From Fusobacterium sp. (lineage in GTDB: Bacteria; Fusobacteriota; Fusobacteriia; Fusobacteriales; Fusobacteriaceae): a stretch of 64,000 nt of DNA. Location: positions 1-64,000 of the forward strand of contig NZ_JAGIRL010000044.1 in NCBI RefSeq assembly GCF_019012925.1, in the 5' to 3' direction. Of this stretch, positions 45,080 through 55,058 are shown piece by piece (the stretch's first letter is position 1; each line of letters starts with the position of its first letter). Made by a program: the position numbers and the translations under genes. The notes beneath the pieces were generated by a model, which ran no database searches, was not told where the DNA came from, and saw only the letters and a list, made by a program, of their open reading frames with translations.

Positions 45080-47467
45080 ATGTTAATTTCTTTAGACTGG
45101 TTAAAACAGTATGTTGATATAAAAGAAGATTTAAAAGAATTAGATAACGCTTTGACTATGATAGGGCAAGAGGTTGAGGCTATCGAAATTCAAGGTAAAG
45201 ATCTTAACAATGTAGTTATAGGACACATTGTAGAGTATGGAAAACACCCTAACTCTGACAAGTTAACTCTTGTTAAGGTAGATGTTGGAAATGAAGAGGT
45301 CTTACAAATAGTTTGTGGAGCTCCAAACCATAAATTAGGAGATAAGGTTGTTGTAGCTAAAATTGGTGCTGTACTTCCTGGAGATTTCAAAATTAAAAAG
45401 AGTAAAATTAGAGATGTAGAATCTTATGGTATGCTATGCTCTCAAGTTGAACTTGGTATTGGAGAAGATGGAGATGGAATTATAATCCTTCCTGAAGATG
45501 CACCTATTGGAGAAGAGTATAGAAAATATATGGGTCTAGATGACGTTATTTTTGAACTTGAAATAACTCCTAACAGACCAGATTGCCTATCTCATATAGG
45601 TATAGCTAGAGAGATAGCTGCTTACTATGGTAGAAAGGTAAAATACCCTTCTGTAACTTATACAGAGGCTATTGATCCTACTACAACTGTTGCTAAAGTT
45701 ACTATCGAAGATAAAGAAAGATGTAAGAGATATATGGGAAGAGTTATCAGAAATGTTACTGTTGGTGAATCTCCTGAATGGCTTAAAAAGAGAATTAGAG
45801 CTATGGGATTAAAACCTATCAACAATATAGTTGATATTACTAACTTTGTAATGTTTGAATATAATCAACCTATGCACGCTTTTGACCTAGATAAAGTAGC
45901 TAATGGAAGTATTACAGTTAGAGCTGCTAAAGAGGGTGAAAAAATAGTAACTCTTGATGGTGTTGAAAGAGAATTAAATGGAGAATTAGTTATAGCTGAT
46001 GATGAAAAAGTTACTGCTATTGCTGGAATTATTGGTGGAGTTGGAACTGAAATCACTTCAGAAACTAAAAATGTATTCTTAGAGGTAGCATACTTCACTC
46101 CTGAAAATATTAGAAAAACAGGAAGAAAACTTGGAATCTCTACTGATTCATCTTATAGAAATGAGAGAGGAACTGATATAGAGAATATTCCTGATTCTAG
46201 TGAGAGAGCAGCTGCTCTTATTGCTGAATTAGCTGGTGGAGAGATCCTAGATGGAGCTATTGACAGATATGTTGAAAAGCCACAAAAATATGAGATCCCA
46301 CTAAGCTTACAAAAATTAAATAAATTCATAGGAAAAGAGCTTTCTCCTGAGATTGTTGGAAAGATCTTAAGTAACTTAGGACTTGGAATTAAGACACTTT
46401 CTCAAGATACTCTAGTTATCACTCCACCTACATATAGAGGAGATCTAACTAGAACTGCTGATATCTATGAAGAAGTTATTAGAATGTATGGATTTGAAAA
46501 TATTGAAGCTGTTATGCCAATTGAAAATATACAAGCTGGTAAAAAAGCTCCAAATATTGATTTAATAGATAATACAAAGGAAATTTTAAGAGAGATCGGA
46601 CTTCAAGAGGTTATAAACTACTCTTTTATTCCTAAAAATGTAGTGGATATACTTAATATAAAAGATAGAGTTATCGAGATCAAAAACCCATTAAGTGAGG
46701 ATATGTCTATACTTAGACCTACTCTAATGTGGAGTTTACTTGCTAACATAAGAGATAATATCAATAGAAATCAATTTGATCTTAGATTATGTGAGGTTTC
46801 TAGAGTATTTACTCCAGCTGAAGAATTAGCTGATGAAGATCTTAGAATCTGTATTGGACTTTCTGGTAGACCTGAGAGAACTCTATGGAATCCAAAACCA
46901 GAAGCTTATGATTTCTACACTCTTAAAGGTTATGTAGAGAAGCTTATGGAGTACCTAGGTATAGCTAGATACAAACTTGAAAGAAGTAGTAACTGTAATT
47001 TCCATCCAGGAAGAAGTGCAGAGATTAAGATAGGTAATGACACTATTGGAATCTTTGGAGAGATACATCCTGATGTTCAAGAGAAGATGGAGATAAAGAG
47101 AGAGAGAGTATATATAGCTGAATTAGACCTTACTAAATGTACAAAATATATGAAAGGTCAAGCTAAATATGAGAAGATTGTCAAGTATCCAGAAGTTACT
47201 AGAGACCTTGCAATTGTTCTTTCTAAAGATGTACTTGTTGGTAATATGGTAGAAAACTTAAAAAGAGTATCTCCTATTATTGAAAACATCAATATTTTTG
47301 ACGTTTATGAGGGAGAGAGAATAGACGCAGATAAAAAATCTGTAGCTCTTAGTATCGTACTTAGAAATAAAGAAAAAACTCTTGATGAAAAAGAGATAAG
47401 TACTGCAATCGAAAAAATACTTACAACTATCTCAAAAGATTATAAAGGTGAGATCAGACAAGCGTAA
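45080..47467 (+). CDS. pheT: Phenylalanine-tRNA ligase beta subunit
   Basis: A 795-residue subunit. Domains in order: EMAP-type tRNA-binding domain (about 40-150, GHIVEYGKHPNSDKLTLVKV), B3/B4 editing domain, B5, catalytic-like core, and the C-terminal ferredoxin-fold anticodon-binding domain ending YKGEIRQA. AIVLSKDVLVGNMVENL marks the last domain. Full length for the family; GGAGGAG precedes the ATG, 15 bp after pheS. A terminator follows. Confidence 0.97.
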   Translation: MLISLDWLKQYVDIKEDLKELDNALTMIGQEVEAIEIQGKDLNNVVIGHIVEYGKHPNSDKLTLVKVDVGNEEVLQIVCGAPNHKLGDKVVVAKIGAVLPGDFKIKKSKIRDVESYGMLCSQVELGIGEDGDGIIILPEDAPIGEEYRKYMGLDDVIFELEITPNRPDCLSHIGIAREIAAYYGRKVKYPSVTYTEAIDPTTTVAKVTIEDKERCKRYMGRVIRNVTVGESPEWLKKRIRAMGLKPINNIVDITNFVMFEYNQPMHAFDLDKVANGSITVRAAKEGEKIVTLDGVERELNGELVIADDEKVTAIAGIIGGVGTEITSETKNVFLEVAYFTPENIRKTGRKLGISTDSSYRNERGTDIENIPDSSERAAALIAELAGGEILDGAIDRYVEKPQKYEIPLSLQKLNKFIGKELSPEIVGKILSNLGLGIKTLSQDTLVITPPTYRGDLTRTADIYEEVIRMYGFENIEAVMPIENIQAGKKAPNIDLIDNTKEILREIGLQEVINYSFIPKNVVDILNIKDRVIEIKNPLSEDMSILRPTLMWSLLANIRDNINRNQFDLRLCEVSRVFTPAEELADEDLRICIGLSGRPERTLWNPKPEAYDFYTLKGYVEKLMEYLGIARYKLERSSNCNFHPGRSAEIKIGNDTIGIFGEIHPDVQEKMEIKRERVYIAELDLTKCTKYMKGQAKYEKIVKYPEVTRDLAIVLSKDVLVGNMVENLKRVSPIIENINIFDVYEGERIDADKKSVALSIVLRNKEKTLDEKEISTAIEKILTTISKDYKGEIRQA

Positions 47468-47473
47468 ATTAAC

Positions 47474-47525
47474 AAAGTGAAAAAAGCTTGAAAAGGAGTT
47501 TTTCTAGCTTTCTTCACTTTTTTTT
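47474..47525 (+). terminator. Terminator of pheST
   Basis: AAAGTGAAAAAAGCT / AGCTTTCTTCACTTT with one mismatch, then eight T residues. Confidence 0.85.
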
Positions 47526-47565
47526 AAATGGTTAACAAAAATTTTATATACTTAAGGAGGTTAGA

Positions 47566-48774
47566 ATGGATAGTTTAAAGGAGTTGTTTAAGATAGGAAA
47601 CGGGCCTTCAAGTTCTCATACAATGGGTCCAGAGAGAGCAGCTAAAAAATTTAAAGCAAAAAATCCAAATGCCACAAAATTTGAAGTTGAACTATATGGT
47701 TCTCTAGCACTTACTGGTAAAGGACATCTTACTGACTGGATAATAATTGAGACTATGAAACCTATTCCTACTGATATAGTTTGGAAACCTGAAATTGTTC
47801 ATAGATACCATACTAATGGAATGCTTTTTAAAGCATTTGACAAAGATAATAAGCAGATAGATGAATGGTTGGTATTCTCTGTTGGTGGTGGAACTATAAT
47901 GGAGCACTACCAAGAGAGAAAAGGAGCTCTATCTGTATATACTTTAAATACTATGAAAGACATTCAACAGTGGTGTGAAGAGAATCAAAAAGAGTATTGG
48001 GAGTATGTAGTAGAGTGTGAAGGAGAGGAGATTTTTCCATTCCTAAAAGAGATTTGGGAGGCTATGAAAGCTGCAGTTGAAAAGGGAATCTCTACAACTG
48101 GTATACTTCCAGGAAGTTTAAAATACCCTAGAAAAGCTTCTAACTTCTATAGAAAGGCTAGAAACAATCACAGTAGAGGTGGTTTCTTAGGTAGAATATT
48201 TGCCTATACACTTGCTGTTTCAGAGGAAAATGGAGCTGGAGGAAGAGTTGTTACTGCTCCCACTTGTGGTGCTTGTGGAGTTATCCCAGGACTTTTATAC
48301 GCTATGAGAGAGGAGTATGATCTAAGTGAAGACGAGATCTTAAGAAGCTTAGCTGTAGCTGGTCTTATTGGAAACTTGATCAAAGAGAATGCTACAATAT
48401 CAGGTGCTGAAGGTGGTTGTCAAGCTGAGATAGGTTCTGCTTGTTCAATGGCTGCTGCTATGGCTTGTTTCCTTTTAGGTGGATCTCTTGCTCAGATAGA
48501 ATATGCTGCAGAGATGGCTTTAGAACACCATCTTGGATTGACTTGTGACCCTGTAGGTGGATATGTTCAAGTGCCTTGTATAGAGAGAAATGCTGCTGCT
48601 TCTGCTAGAGCTTTAGACGCTGCTGCTTACAGTCTATACACTGATGGAAAACATAAGGTTACATTTGATCAAGTTGTTAGAACTATGGGAGAAACAGGTA
48701 AGGATTTAAAACAGGAATATAGAGAAACTTCATTGGGTGGTTTAGCTAAATTTACATTTAATGCTGAATGTTAA
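47566..48774 (+). CDS. sdaA: L-serine ammonia-lyase, single-chain iron-sulfur type (copy 1)
   Basis: A 402-residue [4Fe-4S] serine dehydratase that makes pyruvate and ammonia. The N-terminal beta domain has GPSSSHTMGPERAAKKF, the C-terminal alpha domain TAPTCGACGVIPGLLYA, GGCQAEIGSACSMAAAMAC and TCDPVGGYVQVPCIERNA, with the cluster cysteines. An additional Cys in CGACGV distinguishes it from copy 2 (CGAAGV). GGAGG precedes the ATG; no separate promoter is evident. It pairs with the copy at 59606-60829. Confidence 0.92.
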   Translation: MDSLKELFKIGNGPSSSHTMGPERAAKKFKAKNPNATKFEVELYGSLALTGKGHLTDWIIIETMKPIPTDIVWKPEIVHRYHTNGMLFKAFDKDNKQIDEWLVFSVGGGTIMEHYQERKGALSVYTLNTMKDIQQWCEENQKEYWEYVVECEGEEIFPFLKEIWEAMKAAVEKGISTTGILPGSLKYPRKASNFYRKARNNHSRGGFLGRIFAYTLAVSEENGAGGRVVTAPTCGACGVIPGLLYAMREEYDLSEDEILRSLAVAGLIGNLIKENATISGAEGGCQAEIGSACSMAAAMACFLLGGSLAQIEYAAEMALEHHLGLTCDPVGGYVQVPCIERNAAASARALDAAAYSLYTDGKHKVTFDQVVRTMGETGKDLKQEYRETSLGGLAKFTFNAEC

Positions 48775-48792
48775 AAAGGAGATTACAAAATA

Positions 48793-49353
48793 ATGAAACT
48801 GATTGTTGGACTTGGAAATCCAGGGAATAAATATGAAAAAACAAGACATAATATAGGATTTGAAGTAATTAATCAACTTCAAAAAGAACTTGGAATAACA
48901 AATGAAAGGGAGAAATTTCAAGGACTTTTAAGTGAAAAGATAGTTGATGGTGAGAAGATACTATTTTTAAAACCACAAACTTTTATGAATTTAAGTGGAA
49001 ATTCTATCATAGAAGTTGTTAATTTTTATAAAATAGATCCAAAAAAAGAGTTAATTGTTATCTATGATGATATGGATCTTCCTGTTGGAAAATTGAGAGT
49101 AAAAGAGAAGGGAAGTTCTGGTGGGCACAATGGTATAAAATCGATTATATCACATCTTGGAGATCAATTTTTACGTATAAAATGTGGTATAGGTAGAGGA
49201 AAGGACAATACTATTGATTTTGTACTAGGACAGTTTGATAAAAGTGAACAAAAAGAGGTAACATTGATGATTGAGACAGCTACTAAATGTGCCATAGACA
49301 TAGCTTTAGATCTGGATTTAGGAAAAATAATGCAAAAATATAACAAAAAGTGA
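48793..49353 (+). CDS. pth: Peptidyl-tRNA hydrolase
   Basis: A 186-residue enzyme that recycles tRNA from prematurely released peptidyl-tRNA. VGLGNPGNKYEKTRHNIGFEV contains the catalytic His, LKPQTFMNLSG and VIYDDMDLPVGKLRVKEKGSSGGHNG carry the conserved Asn and Asp. Standard length. AAAGGAG precedes the ATG, 18 bp after sdaA. Confidence 0.96.
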   Translation: MKLIVGLGNPGNKYEKTRHNIGFEVINQLQKELGITNEREKFQGLLSEKIVDGEKILFLKPQTFMNLSGNSIIEVVNFYKIDPKKELIVIYDDMDLPVGKLRVKEKGSSGGHNGIKSIISHLGDQFLRIKCGIGRGKDNTIDFVLGQFDKSEQKEVTLMIETATKCAIDIALDLDLGKIMQKYNKK

Positions 49354-49375
49354 TTAAAAAAATATCGAAAATATG

Positions 49376-49404
49376 TTGTTAAATAGTAATAAATATGATA
49401 AACT
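49376..49404 (+). promoter_or_regulatory. Promoter of the rnf operon
   Basis: TTGTTA, 17 bases ending TGA, TAAACT (extended -10), about 44 nt before the rnfC start. Confidence 0.6.
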
Positions 49405-49447
49405 TAGTTTAGTAGTAATTAACTTTAAAGTTGAAAGGAGATTTTGT

Positions 49448-50758
49448 ATGAAATTTTTTGGTTTCAGAGGAGGAGTGCATCCACCTGAAAATAAAATTCA
49501 AACAGAAAATATGGCTGTTGAAGAACTGAAAGCACCAAAAATGTTGTATATCGCATTATTACAACATATCGGATCACCACTAGATCCAACTGTAGCTATT
49601 GGAGACAAGGTTTTAAAGGGACAAAAAATAGCTGATTCTCAAGCTTTTATGTCATCACCTATTCACTCTCCAGTAAGTGGAACAATCAAGAAGATAGAAG
49701 AACATGTTTTTCCTTTAATGGGAAGAATTAAAACTATCATTATTGAAAATGATGAACAAGAGACTTGGGCAGAGCTACCTAAAATCGAAAACTGGGAAGC
49801 TGCTGACAAAAAAGATCTACTTGCTATGATTAGAGAGAAAGGTATCGTTGGTATTGGAGGAGCTAGTTTCCCTACTCATATCAAGCTTAATCCACCAGCT
49901 GATGCTAAAATTGATACTCTATTACTTAACGGAGCTGAGTGTGAGCCTTATCTAAACTCAGATAACAGACTTATGCTTGAGCACCCAGAAAAGATAATAA
50001 ACGGTATCCAAATTATAAAGAAAATTCTTGGAATAAACAATGCCATAGTAGGTATTGAAGAGAATAAACCTGAAGCTATTGCTTCTATGAAAAAAGTTGC
50101 TGAAGGAACTGGAATTCAGATAGCACCTTTAAAAACAAAATACCCTCAAGGAGGAGAAAAACAACTTATTAAGGCTGTTCTAGATAGACAGGTTCCATCT
50201 GGAAAACTTCCATCTGCTGTTGGAGTTGTAGTTCAAAATACTGGTACTGCTGCTGCTATATATGATGGTATCGTTAATGGTATCCCATTAATAGAGAAAG
50301 TTGTTACTGTTTCAGGAAAAGCTATTGCTACACCTAAAAACGTTAAAATAGCTATTGGAACACCATTCTCTTATCTATTGGATTATTGTGGAGTAAATAG
50401 AGAGATAGTTGATAAGCTTGTAATGGGAGGACCTATGATGGGAATGGCTCAATTCTCTGAAGATGCCCCTGTTATAAAAGGAACTTCTGGACTATTAGCT
50501 CTTACTAGAGAGGAAACAAATCCTTACAAACCTAAATCTTGTATTGGGTGTGGAAAGTGTGTAGAAGCTTGTCCTATGGGATTAGAGCCTCTTATGTTTG
50601 CAAGACTTGCTGCTTTTGAGCAATGGGAACAACTTGGACAATTCAGCTTAATGGATTGTATTGAGTGTGGATCTTGTGCATACATCTGTCCAGCTAATAG
50701 ACCACTAACTGAAGCTATTAAAATAGGAAAATCTAAATTAAGAGCAATGAAAAAATAG
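49448..50758 (+). CDS. rnfC: Rnf complex subunit RnfC
   Basis: A 436-residue soluble subunit that binds NADH and flavin and carries two [4Fe-4S] clusters (CIGCGKCVEACPMG, CIECGSCAYICPANRP). FRGGVHPPENKI at the N-terminus and the NADH loop IVGIGGASFPTHIK (GxGGAxFP) are intact. The frame opens at 49373, but the ATG at 49448 has GAAAGGAG ahead and the longer form would include the promoter. First gene of rnfCDGEAB, which couples ferredoxin oxidation by NAD to sodium or proton export. Confidence 0.96.
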   Translation: MKFFGFRGGVHPPENKIQTENMAVEELKAPKMLYIALLQHIGSPLDPTVAIGDKVLKGQKIADSQAFMSSPIHSPVSGTIKKIEEHVFPLMGRIKTIIIENDEQETWAELPKIENWEAADKKDLLAMIREKGIVGIGGASFPTHIKLNPPADAKIDTLLLNGAECEPYLNSDNRLMLEHPEKIINGIQIIKKILGINNAIVGIEENKPEAIASMKKVAEGTGIQIAPLKTKYPQGGEKQLIKAVLDRQVPSGKLPSAVGVVVQNTGTAAAIYDGIVNGIPLIEKVVTVSGKAIATPKNVKIAIGTPFSYLLDYCGVNREIVDKLVMGGPMMGMAQFSEDAPVIKGTSGLLALTREETNPYKPKSCIGCGKCVEACPMGLEPLMFARLAAFEQWEQLGQFSLMDCIECGSCAYICPANRPLTEAIKIGKSKLRAMKK

Positions 50759-50801
50759 AAATAATTATAACTAAATTGTTATTAAGTTACAGGAGGGTAA
50801 A

Positions 50802-51746
50802 GTGACTAATATTTTAAAGATGGGGCCATCGCCTCATATAAGAACATCAGAAACAGTTGAAAAAGTAATGTATGATGTAATTATATCATTAATACCAGCG
50901 TTTCTATTTGCTGTTTATGTATTTGGTATAAGAGCATTTATAGTAACTGCTGTATCTATACTTACTTGTATGGTTACAGAGTATTTATGTCAAAAAGTAA
51001 TGGGACAAGAGCCATCTATATTTGATGGAAGTGCTATTATTACAGGTATATTATTTGCTTTTGTAATTCCAGTTATTATGCCACTACAATATGTAGTTGT
51101 TGGTTGTCTGATATCAATTGGTTTAGGTAAAATGGTATTTGGAGGGCTTGGACACAATGTATTCAACCCTGCTTTAGTAGGAAGAGCTTTCGTTCAAGCA
51201 TCTTGGCCAGTAGCTATCACTACATTTGCTTATGATGGAAAAGCTGGAGCTACAGTACTTGATGCTATGAAGAGAGGTATTAACCTTGATTCTGCTCTAT
51301 TAGAAGGTGGAAACCAATATTTACAAGCTTTCATTGGAAGAATGGGTGGATGTTTAGGAGAGACTTCAGCACTTGCATTATTAATAGGTGGAATATACCT
51401 AATCTATAAAAAGCAAATTGATTGGAAAGTTCCTGCAATTATAATTGGAACTGTATTCGTTTTAACTTGGGCTATGGGTGGAGATCCTGTAATGCATATA
51501 CTATCTGGAGGACTTTTCTTAGGAGCTTTCTATATGGCTACTGATATGGTTACAAGTCCTTACACTAACAAAGGTAAGATAATCTATGCTTTACTATTAG
51601 GACTTCTAATCTCTATGATAAGAATGAAAGGTGGATATCCTGAGGGAGTTGCATACTCTATCTTAATTATGAACGGAGTTGTACCTCTAATCAATAGATA
51701 TACTAAACCTAAAAAATTTGGTGAGGTGAAAGCTAATGAAAAATAG
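50802..51746 (+). CDS. rnfD: Rnf complex subunit RnfD
   Basis: A 314-residue membrane subunit with about nine helices. FNPALVGRAFVQASWP is conserved, and the candidate covalent flavin Thr is in AGATVLDAM. It starts at GTG with AGGAGG ahead and overlaps rnfG by 11 bp, typical of this operon. Confidence 0.95.
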   Translation: MTNILKMGPSPHIRTSETVEKVMYDVIISLIPAFLFAVYVFGIRAFIVTAVSILTCMVTEYLCQKVMGQEPSIFDGSAIITGILFAFVIPVIMPLQYVVVGCLISIGLGKMVFGGLGHNVFNPALVGRAFVQASWPVAITTFAYDGKAGATVLDAMKRGINLDSALLEGGNQYLQAFIGRMGGCLGETSALALLIGGIYLIYKKQIDWKVPAIIIGTVFVLTWAMGGDPVMHILSGGLFLGAFYMATDMVTSPYTNKGKIIYALLLGLLISMIRMKGGYPEGVAYSILIMNGVVPLINRYTKPKKFGEVKANEK

Positions 51747-52269
51747 ATTTGTACATTATGGACTAGTTCTATTAGTTATAGCTGCAGTCTCAGCAGGAAT
51801 CTTAGGATTAGTTAATGATTTTACTAAAGTTGTTATTGCTCAAAATAATGAAAGAGCACAAAATGAAGCTAAAAAACAGGTTTTACCTTTAGCTAATGAG
51901 TTTAAAGCTGAGGAAGCAACTAGTGTGGAAGAATTATCTTTTATTCCTGGATATGATGCTAATGGAAATAAAGTTGGATATGTTGTTGCAGTTGCTCAAC
52001 CTGGATATGCAGGAAATATCACATTTACTCTTGGAATTAACTTAGATGGTACAATTGCTGGAGTAAGAATTATTAACCAAGCTGAAACTCCAGGACTAGG
52101 AGCTAAAATAGCTGGAATAGAGTGGCAAGATCACTGGATTGGAAAAGATTCTTCTTATGAATTTAATAAATCTGTTGACGCCTTTGCTGGAGCTACAATA
52201 TCTCCTAACGCTGTTTATACAGGACTTATAAGAGCTTTAAAAGCTTATGAAACTGGGGTGAGTAAATAA
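51736..52269 (+). CDS. rnfG: Rnf complex subunit RnfG
   Basis: A 177-residue subunit with one N-terminal membrane helix (residues 6-24) and an extracytoplasmic FMN-binding domain. The FMN is attached through phosphoester to the Thr in AGATISPNAV; GYVVAVAQPGYAGNITF is the other conserved part. Next gene rnfE overlaps by one base. Confidence 0.95.
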   Translation: MKNRFVHYGLVLLVIAAVSAGILGLVNDFTKVVIAQNNERAQNEAKKQVLPLANEFKAEEATSVEELSFIPGYDANGNKVGYVVAVAQPGYAGNITFTLGINLDGTIAGVRIINQAETPGLGAKIAGIEWQDHWIGKDSSYEFNKSVDAFAGATISPNAVYTGLIRALKAYETGVSK

Positions 52270-52877
52270 TGAAAAATAATTATGGAAAAATAATATTATC
52301 AGGAATTTTTAAAGAAAACCCTATATTTGTACTATTTTTAGGACTATGTCCAACACTTGGAGTTACAAGTTCAGCAATGAATGGTCTATCTATGGGATTA
52401 GCTGTTATCGCAGTTCTTGCTTGTTCTAACCTACTTATATCTGCATTTAAAAATGTTATTCCTTCACAAGTTAGAATACCAGCATATATTATGATTATTG
52501 CTTCTCTAGTTACTATAGTACAAATGGTTATGGAAGCATATACTCCTGATTTATATAAGGTACTAGGACTATTTATTCCTCTTATCGTTGTTAACTGTAT
52601 TGTACTTGGAAGAGCTGAAAGTTTTGCATCTAAAAATGGAGTATTCGCATCTTTCTTAGATGGTATTGGATCAGGACTTGGATTTACTCTTGCATTAACA
52701 GTTTTAGGAATGATTAGAGAGGTTTTAGGAAACGGAACTATATTCGGATTAAGAGTTACACCTGAATCATATTCACCAGCTCTTATATTCATACTAGCTC
52801 CTGGAGCATTTATTACAATTGCTTTCATCAAAGCTTTCCTTAACTATCTTGATATGAAAAAGAGTAAGGAGGGATAA
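52269..52877 (+). CDS. rnfE: Rnf complex subunit RnfE
   Basis: A 202-residue membrane subunit, six helices. GLCPTLGVTSSAMNGLSMG and GLFIPLIVVNCIVLGRAESFA are signature segments; the Cys in LCPTLG and in VNCIVLG bind the intramembrane iron-sulfur site with RnfA in the family. Homologous to RnfA, which follows after two bases. Confidence 0.95.
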   Translation: MKNNYGKIILSGIFKENPIFVLFLGLCPTLGVTSSAMNGLSMGLAVIAVLACSNLLISAFKNVIPSQVRIPAYIMIIASLVTIVQMVMEAYTPDLYKVLGLFIPLIVVNCIVLGRAESFASKNGVFASFLDGIGSGLGFTLALTVLGMIREVLGNGTIFGLRVTPESYSPALIFILAPGAFITIAFIKAFLNYLDMKKSKEG

Positions 52878-52879
52878 TC

Positions 52880-53464
52880 GTGAGTTTTGGTAGTTTATTT
52901 AGTATCATTATTGGTTCAATTTTTATAAATAACGTTATTTTTGCTAAGTTCTTAGGATGTTGTCCATTTATGGGAGTTTCTAAGAAAGTTGATGCCTCTT
53001 TAGGAATGGGAATGGCTGTTACATTCGTTATAACTATTGCATCTGCAGTAACTTGGCTTGTTTATCATTTTATATTAGCTCCTTTTGGATTGGAATATCT
53101 ACAAACTATTGCTTTTATTCTAATAATTGCAGCATTAGTTCAATTCGTTGAGATGGCTATTGCTAAAACATCACCATCACTTTATAAAGCGTTGGGAGTT
53201 TTCCTACCTCTTATAACTACAAACTGTGCTGTACTAGGGGTTGCAATCATCAATATTCAATCTGAATACAACTTTATTGAAACTCTTGTAAATGGTTTCG
53301 CAGTTGCAGTAGGATTCTCACTTGCATTGGTTCTACTTGCTGGTATAAGAGAAAGAATAGAGTATTCTGCTATCCCAGCACCATTTAAAGGAATTCCAAT
53401 TGCCTTCATCTGTGCAGGTTTACTTGCTATGGCATTTATGGGATTCAGTGGTATGAAAATTTAA
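52880..53464 (+). CDS. rnfA: Rnf complex subunit RnfA
   Basis: A 194-residue membrane subunit paired with RnfE in the opposite topology. GCCPFMGVSKKVDASLGMG and GVFLPLITTNCAVLGVAI carry the conserved cysteines. GTG start with AGGAGGG ahead. Confidence 0.95.
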   Translation: MSFGSLFSIIIGSIFINNVIFAKFLGCCPFMGVSKKVDASLGMGMAVTFVITIASAVTWLVYHFILAPFGLEYLQTIAFILIIAALVQFVEMAIAKTSPSLYKALGVFLPLITTNCAVLGVAIINIQSEYNFIETLVNGFAVAVGFSLALVLLAGIRERIEYSAIPAPFKGIPIAFICAGLLAMAFMGFSGMKI

Positions 53465-53482
53465 TAATTATTGGAGGTAAAT

Positions 53483-54484
53483 ATGGAAGCGATATTAATA
53501 CCAGCAATTGTGCTGGGGTTAACAGGACTTGCAATGGGACTTTTCCTAGCTTTTGCTTCAATTAAATTCGAAGTTCAAGTAGATCCTAAAATAGAAGCAA
53601 TTAGTGGAATTCTTCCTGGAGCAAACTGTGGAGGATGTGGATATCCAGGATGTTCTGGATATGCAGCTGCAATAGTTGAAGAGGGAGCACCTATGTCATT
53701 ATGTGCACCTGGTGGAGCTGCTGTAGCGGCAAAAATTGGAGAGATTATGGGAGCATCTGTAGATGTTTCTGGTGAAAAAGTTGTAGCTAGAGTTTTATGT
53801 CAAGGTGACAACACTAAGACTTCTAAAATATATGATTTTGATGGAGAACTTCAAACTTGTGCTGCTATGATGCTTTATGCTGGTGGAGACAAGTCTTGTG
53901 TTTACTCATGTTTAGGTCATGGAGATTGTGAAAAAGTTTGTCCTGTTGGAGCTATTAAAGTTAATGCTAATGGAATAGCTGAAGTTGACGAGGATAAATG
54001 TATCTCTTGTGGACTTTGTCAGAAAGCTTGTCCTAAGAAGGTAATAGCTATGTTACCACAAAGTAAAAAAGTTACTGTTACTTGTTCTTCTAAAGAAAAA
54101 GGTGTTAATGCTAAGAAAGCTTGTTCTGTAGCTTGTATCGGTTGTGGAATATGTGCTAAGAACTGTCCTGTTGGAGCTATCACAGTTGAAAACAACCTTG
54201 CTAAGATAGATCCAGCTAAATGTATCTCTTGTGGAATATGTGCTACTAAGTGTCCTACTAAGGCTATTGTAAGCGATATTAAAGAGATTAAAAAAGCTGA
54301 AATTATAGAAGACAACTGTAAAGGATGTACAGCTTGTGCTAGAAAGTGTCCTGTTGGAGCTATCGAAGGAGCTGTAAAAGAGAAACACCACGTAATAACT
54401 GATAAATGTGTTGGTTGTGGAATCTGCTTTGATACTTGTAAGTTCAAAGCTATAAAAATGAATGTTGTTGATACATTAAAATAA
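53483..54484 (+). CDS. rnfB: Rnf complex subunit RnfB, long ferredoxin-rich form
   Basis: A 333-residue ferredoxin-like subunit that takes electrons from reduced ferredoxin. After one N-terminal membrane helix comes the Fe-S domain NCGGCGYPGCSGYAAAI, then CxxCxxC sets: CLGHGDCEKVCPVGAI, CISCGLCQKACP, CIGCGICAKNCPVGAI, CISCGICATKCP, CKGCTACARKCPVGAI and CVGCGICFDTC. That makes about six cysteine sets after the Fe-S domain, longer than the E. coli RsxB form and like clostridial RnfB. The ATG at 53483 has GGAGG ahead; the frame opens at a TTG 12 bases earlier. Confidence 0.95.
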   Translation: MEAILIPAIVLGLTGLAMGLFLAFASIKFEVQVDPKIEAISGILPGANCGGCGYPGCSGYAAAIVEEGAPMSLCAPGGAAVAAKIGEIMGASVDVSGEKVVARVLCQGDNTKTSKIYDFDGELQTCAAMMLYAGGDKSCVYSCLGHGDCEKVCPVGAIKVNANGIAEVDEDKCISCGLCQKACPKKVIAMLPQSKKVTVTCSSKEKGVNAKKACSVACIGCGICAKNCPVGAITVENNLAKIDPAKCISCGICATKCPTKAIVSDIKEIKKAEIIEDNCKGCTACARKCPVGAIEGAVKEKHHVITDKCVGCGICFDTCKFKAIKMNVVDTLK

Positions 54485-54501
54485 GTTGATTAAGTAATTA
54501 T

Positions 54502-54529
54502 AAAAGGTGCTCTATTTAGGGCACCTTTT
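54502..54529. terminator. Bidirectional terminator rnf / nad operons
   Basis: AAAAGGTGC / GCACCTTTT with a 10-base loop between convergent rnfB and niaR. Confidence 0.85.
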
Positions 54530-54535
54530 GTAATT

Positions 54536-55042
54536 TTACTCAACTATAAATTTTTTCTCTTTTAATTCACTCTCAATCAGATTTAAAATCTCTTCACTCT
54601 CAGCTTCAACAGTATGATAGTGTTTACTCAATGTAAGATTTTTTAGTGGAGATATATTTTTAGTTTTTAATTTTTCTATAAACTCTCTAACCTTTCTTCT
54701 TGAAGTGATATTCAAGTTAGCTCTTATATCCCCATATATCTCATGTGTAACAAATACATCTAAAACTGTTCCTCCCAAATCTACAACTAGGTTCAATTCA
54801 TTTTCAGTATCCTCATCACTATGCATAACTTCAAACACTCTTCTACAATTTTCAGAAGTTTTTAGTACATATCCCTTTGTTGTTGATGAGATATCATTTT
54901 CCTCTGCTCTTAACAGTGCAATATCCTGAACTATCACCTGTCTACTCACATCTAACAATTTTGCTAATTCAGTTCCTGATATAGGCTTAGTTGTATTTTT
55001 TATCAATTCTAAAATCTTTTTACGTCTCTCTTTACCTGTCAA
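54536..55042 (-). CDS. niaR: NAD biosynthesis repressor NiaR
   Basis: A 168-residue transcription factor. Residues 1-65 are a HTH_11 winged helix (GTELAKLLDVSRQVIVQDIALLR), residues 80-168 the 3H domain with histidines in VTHEIYGD and SKHYHTVEAES that bind metal and nicotinic acid. NiaR represses nad genes when niacin is present. It starts at TTG (55040-55042) with AAAGGAG ahead, unusual but well placed. Last gene of nadABC-niaR; its operator lies before nadA. Confidence 0.93.
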   Translation of the reverse strand: MTGKERRKKILELIKNTTKPISGTELAKLLDVSRQVIVQDIALLRAEENDISSTTKGYVLKTSENCRRVFEVMHSDEDTENELNLVVDLGGTVLDVFVTHEIYGDIRANLNITSRRKVREFIEKLKTKNISPLKNLTLSKHYHTVEAESEEILNLIESELKEKKFIVE

Positions 55043-55058
55043 AATTTTCTCCTTTCAT

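Noticed and set aside
54019..54447. Long open frames opposite rnfB
   Set aside because: They are mirror frames of the repetitive Cys/Gly-rich ferredoxin codons; no ribosome binding site and no recognisable protein.
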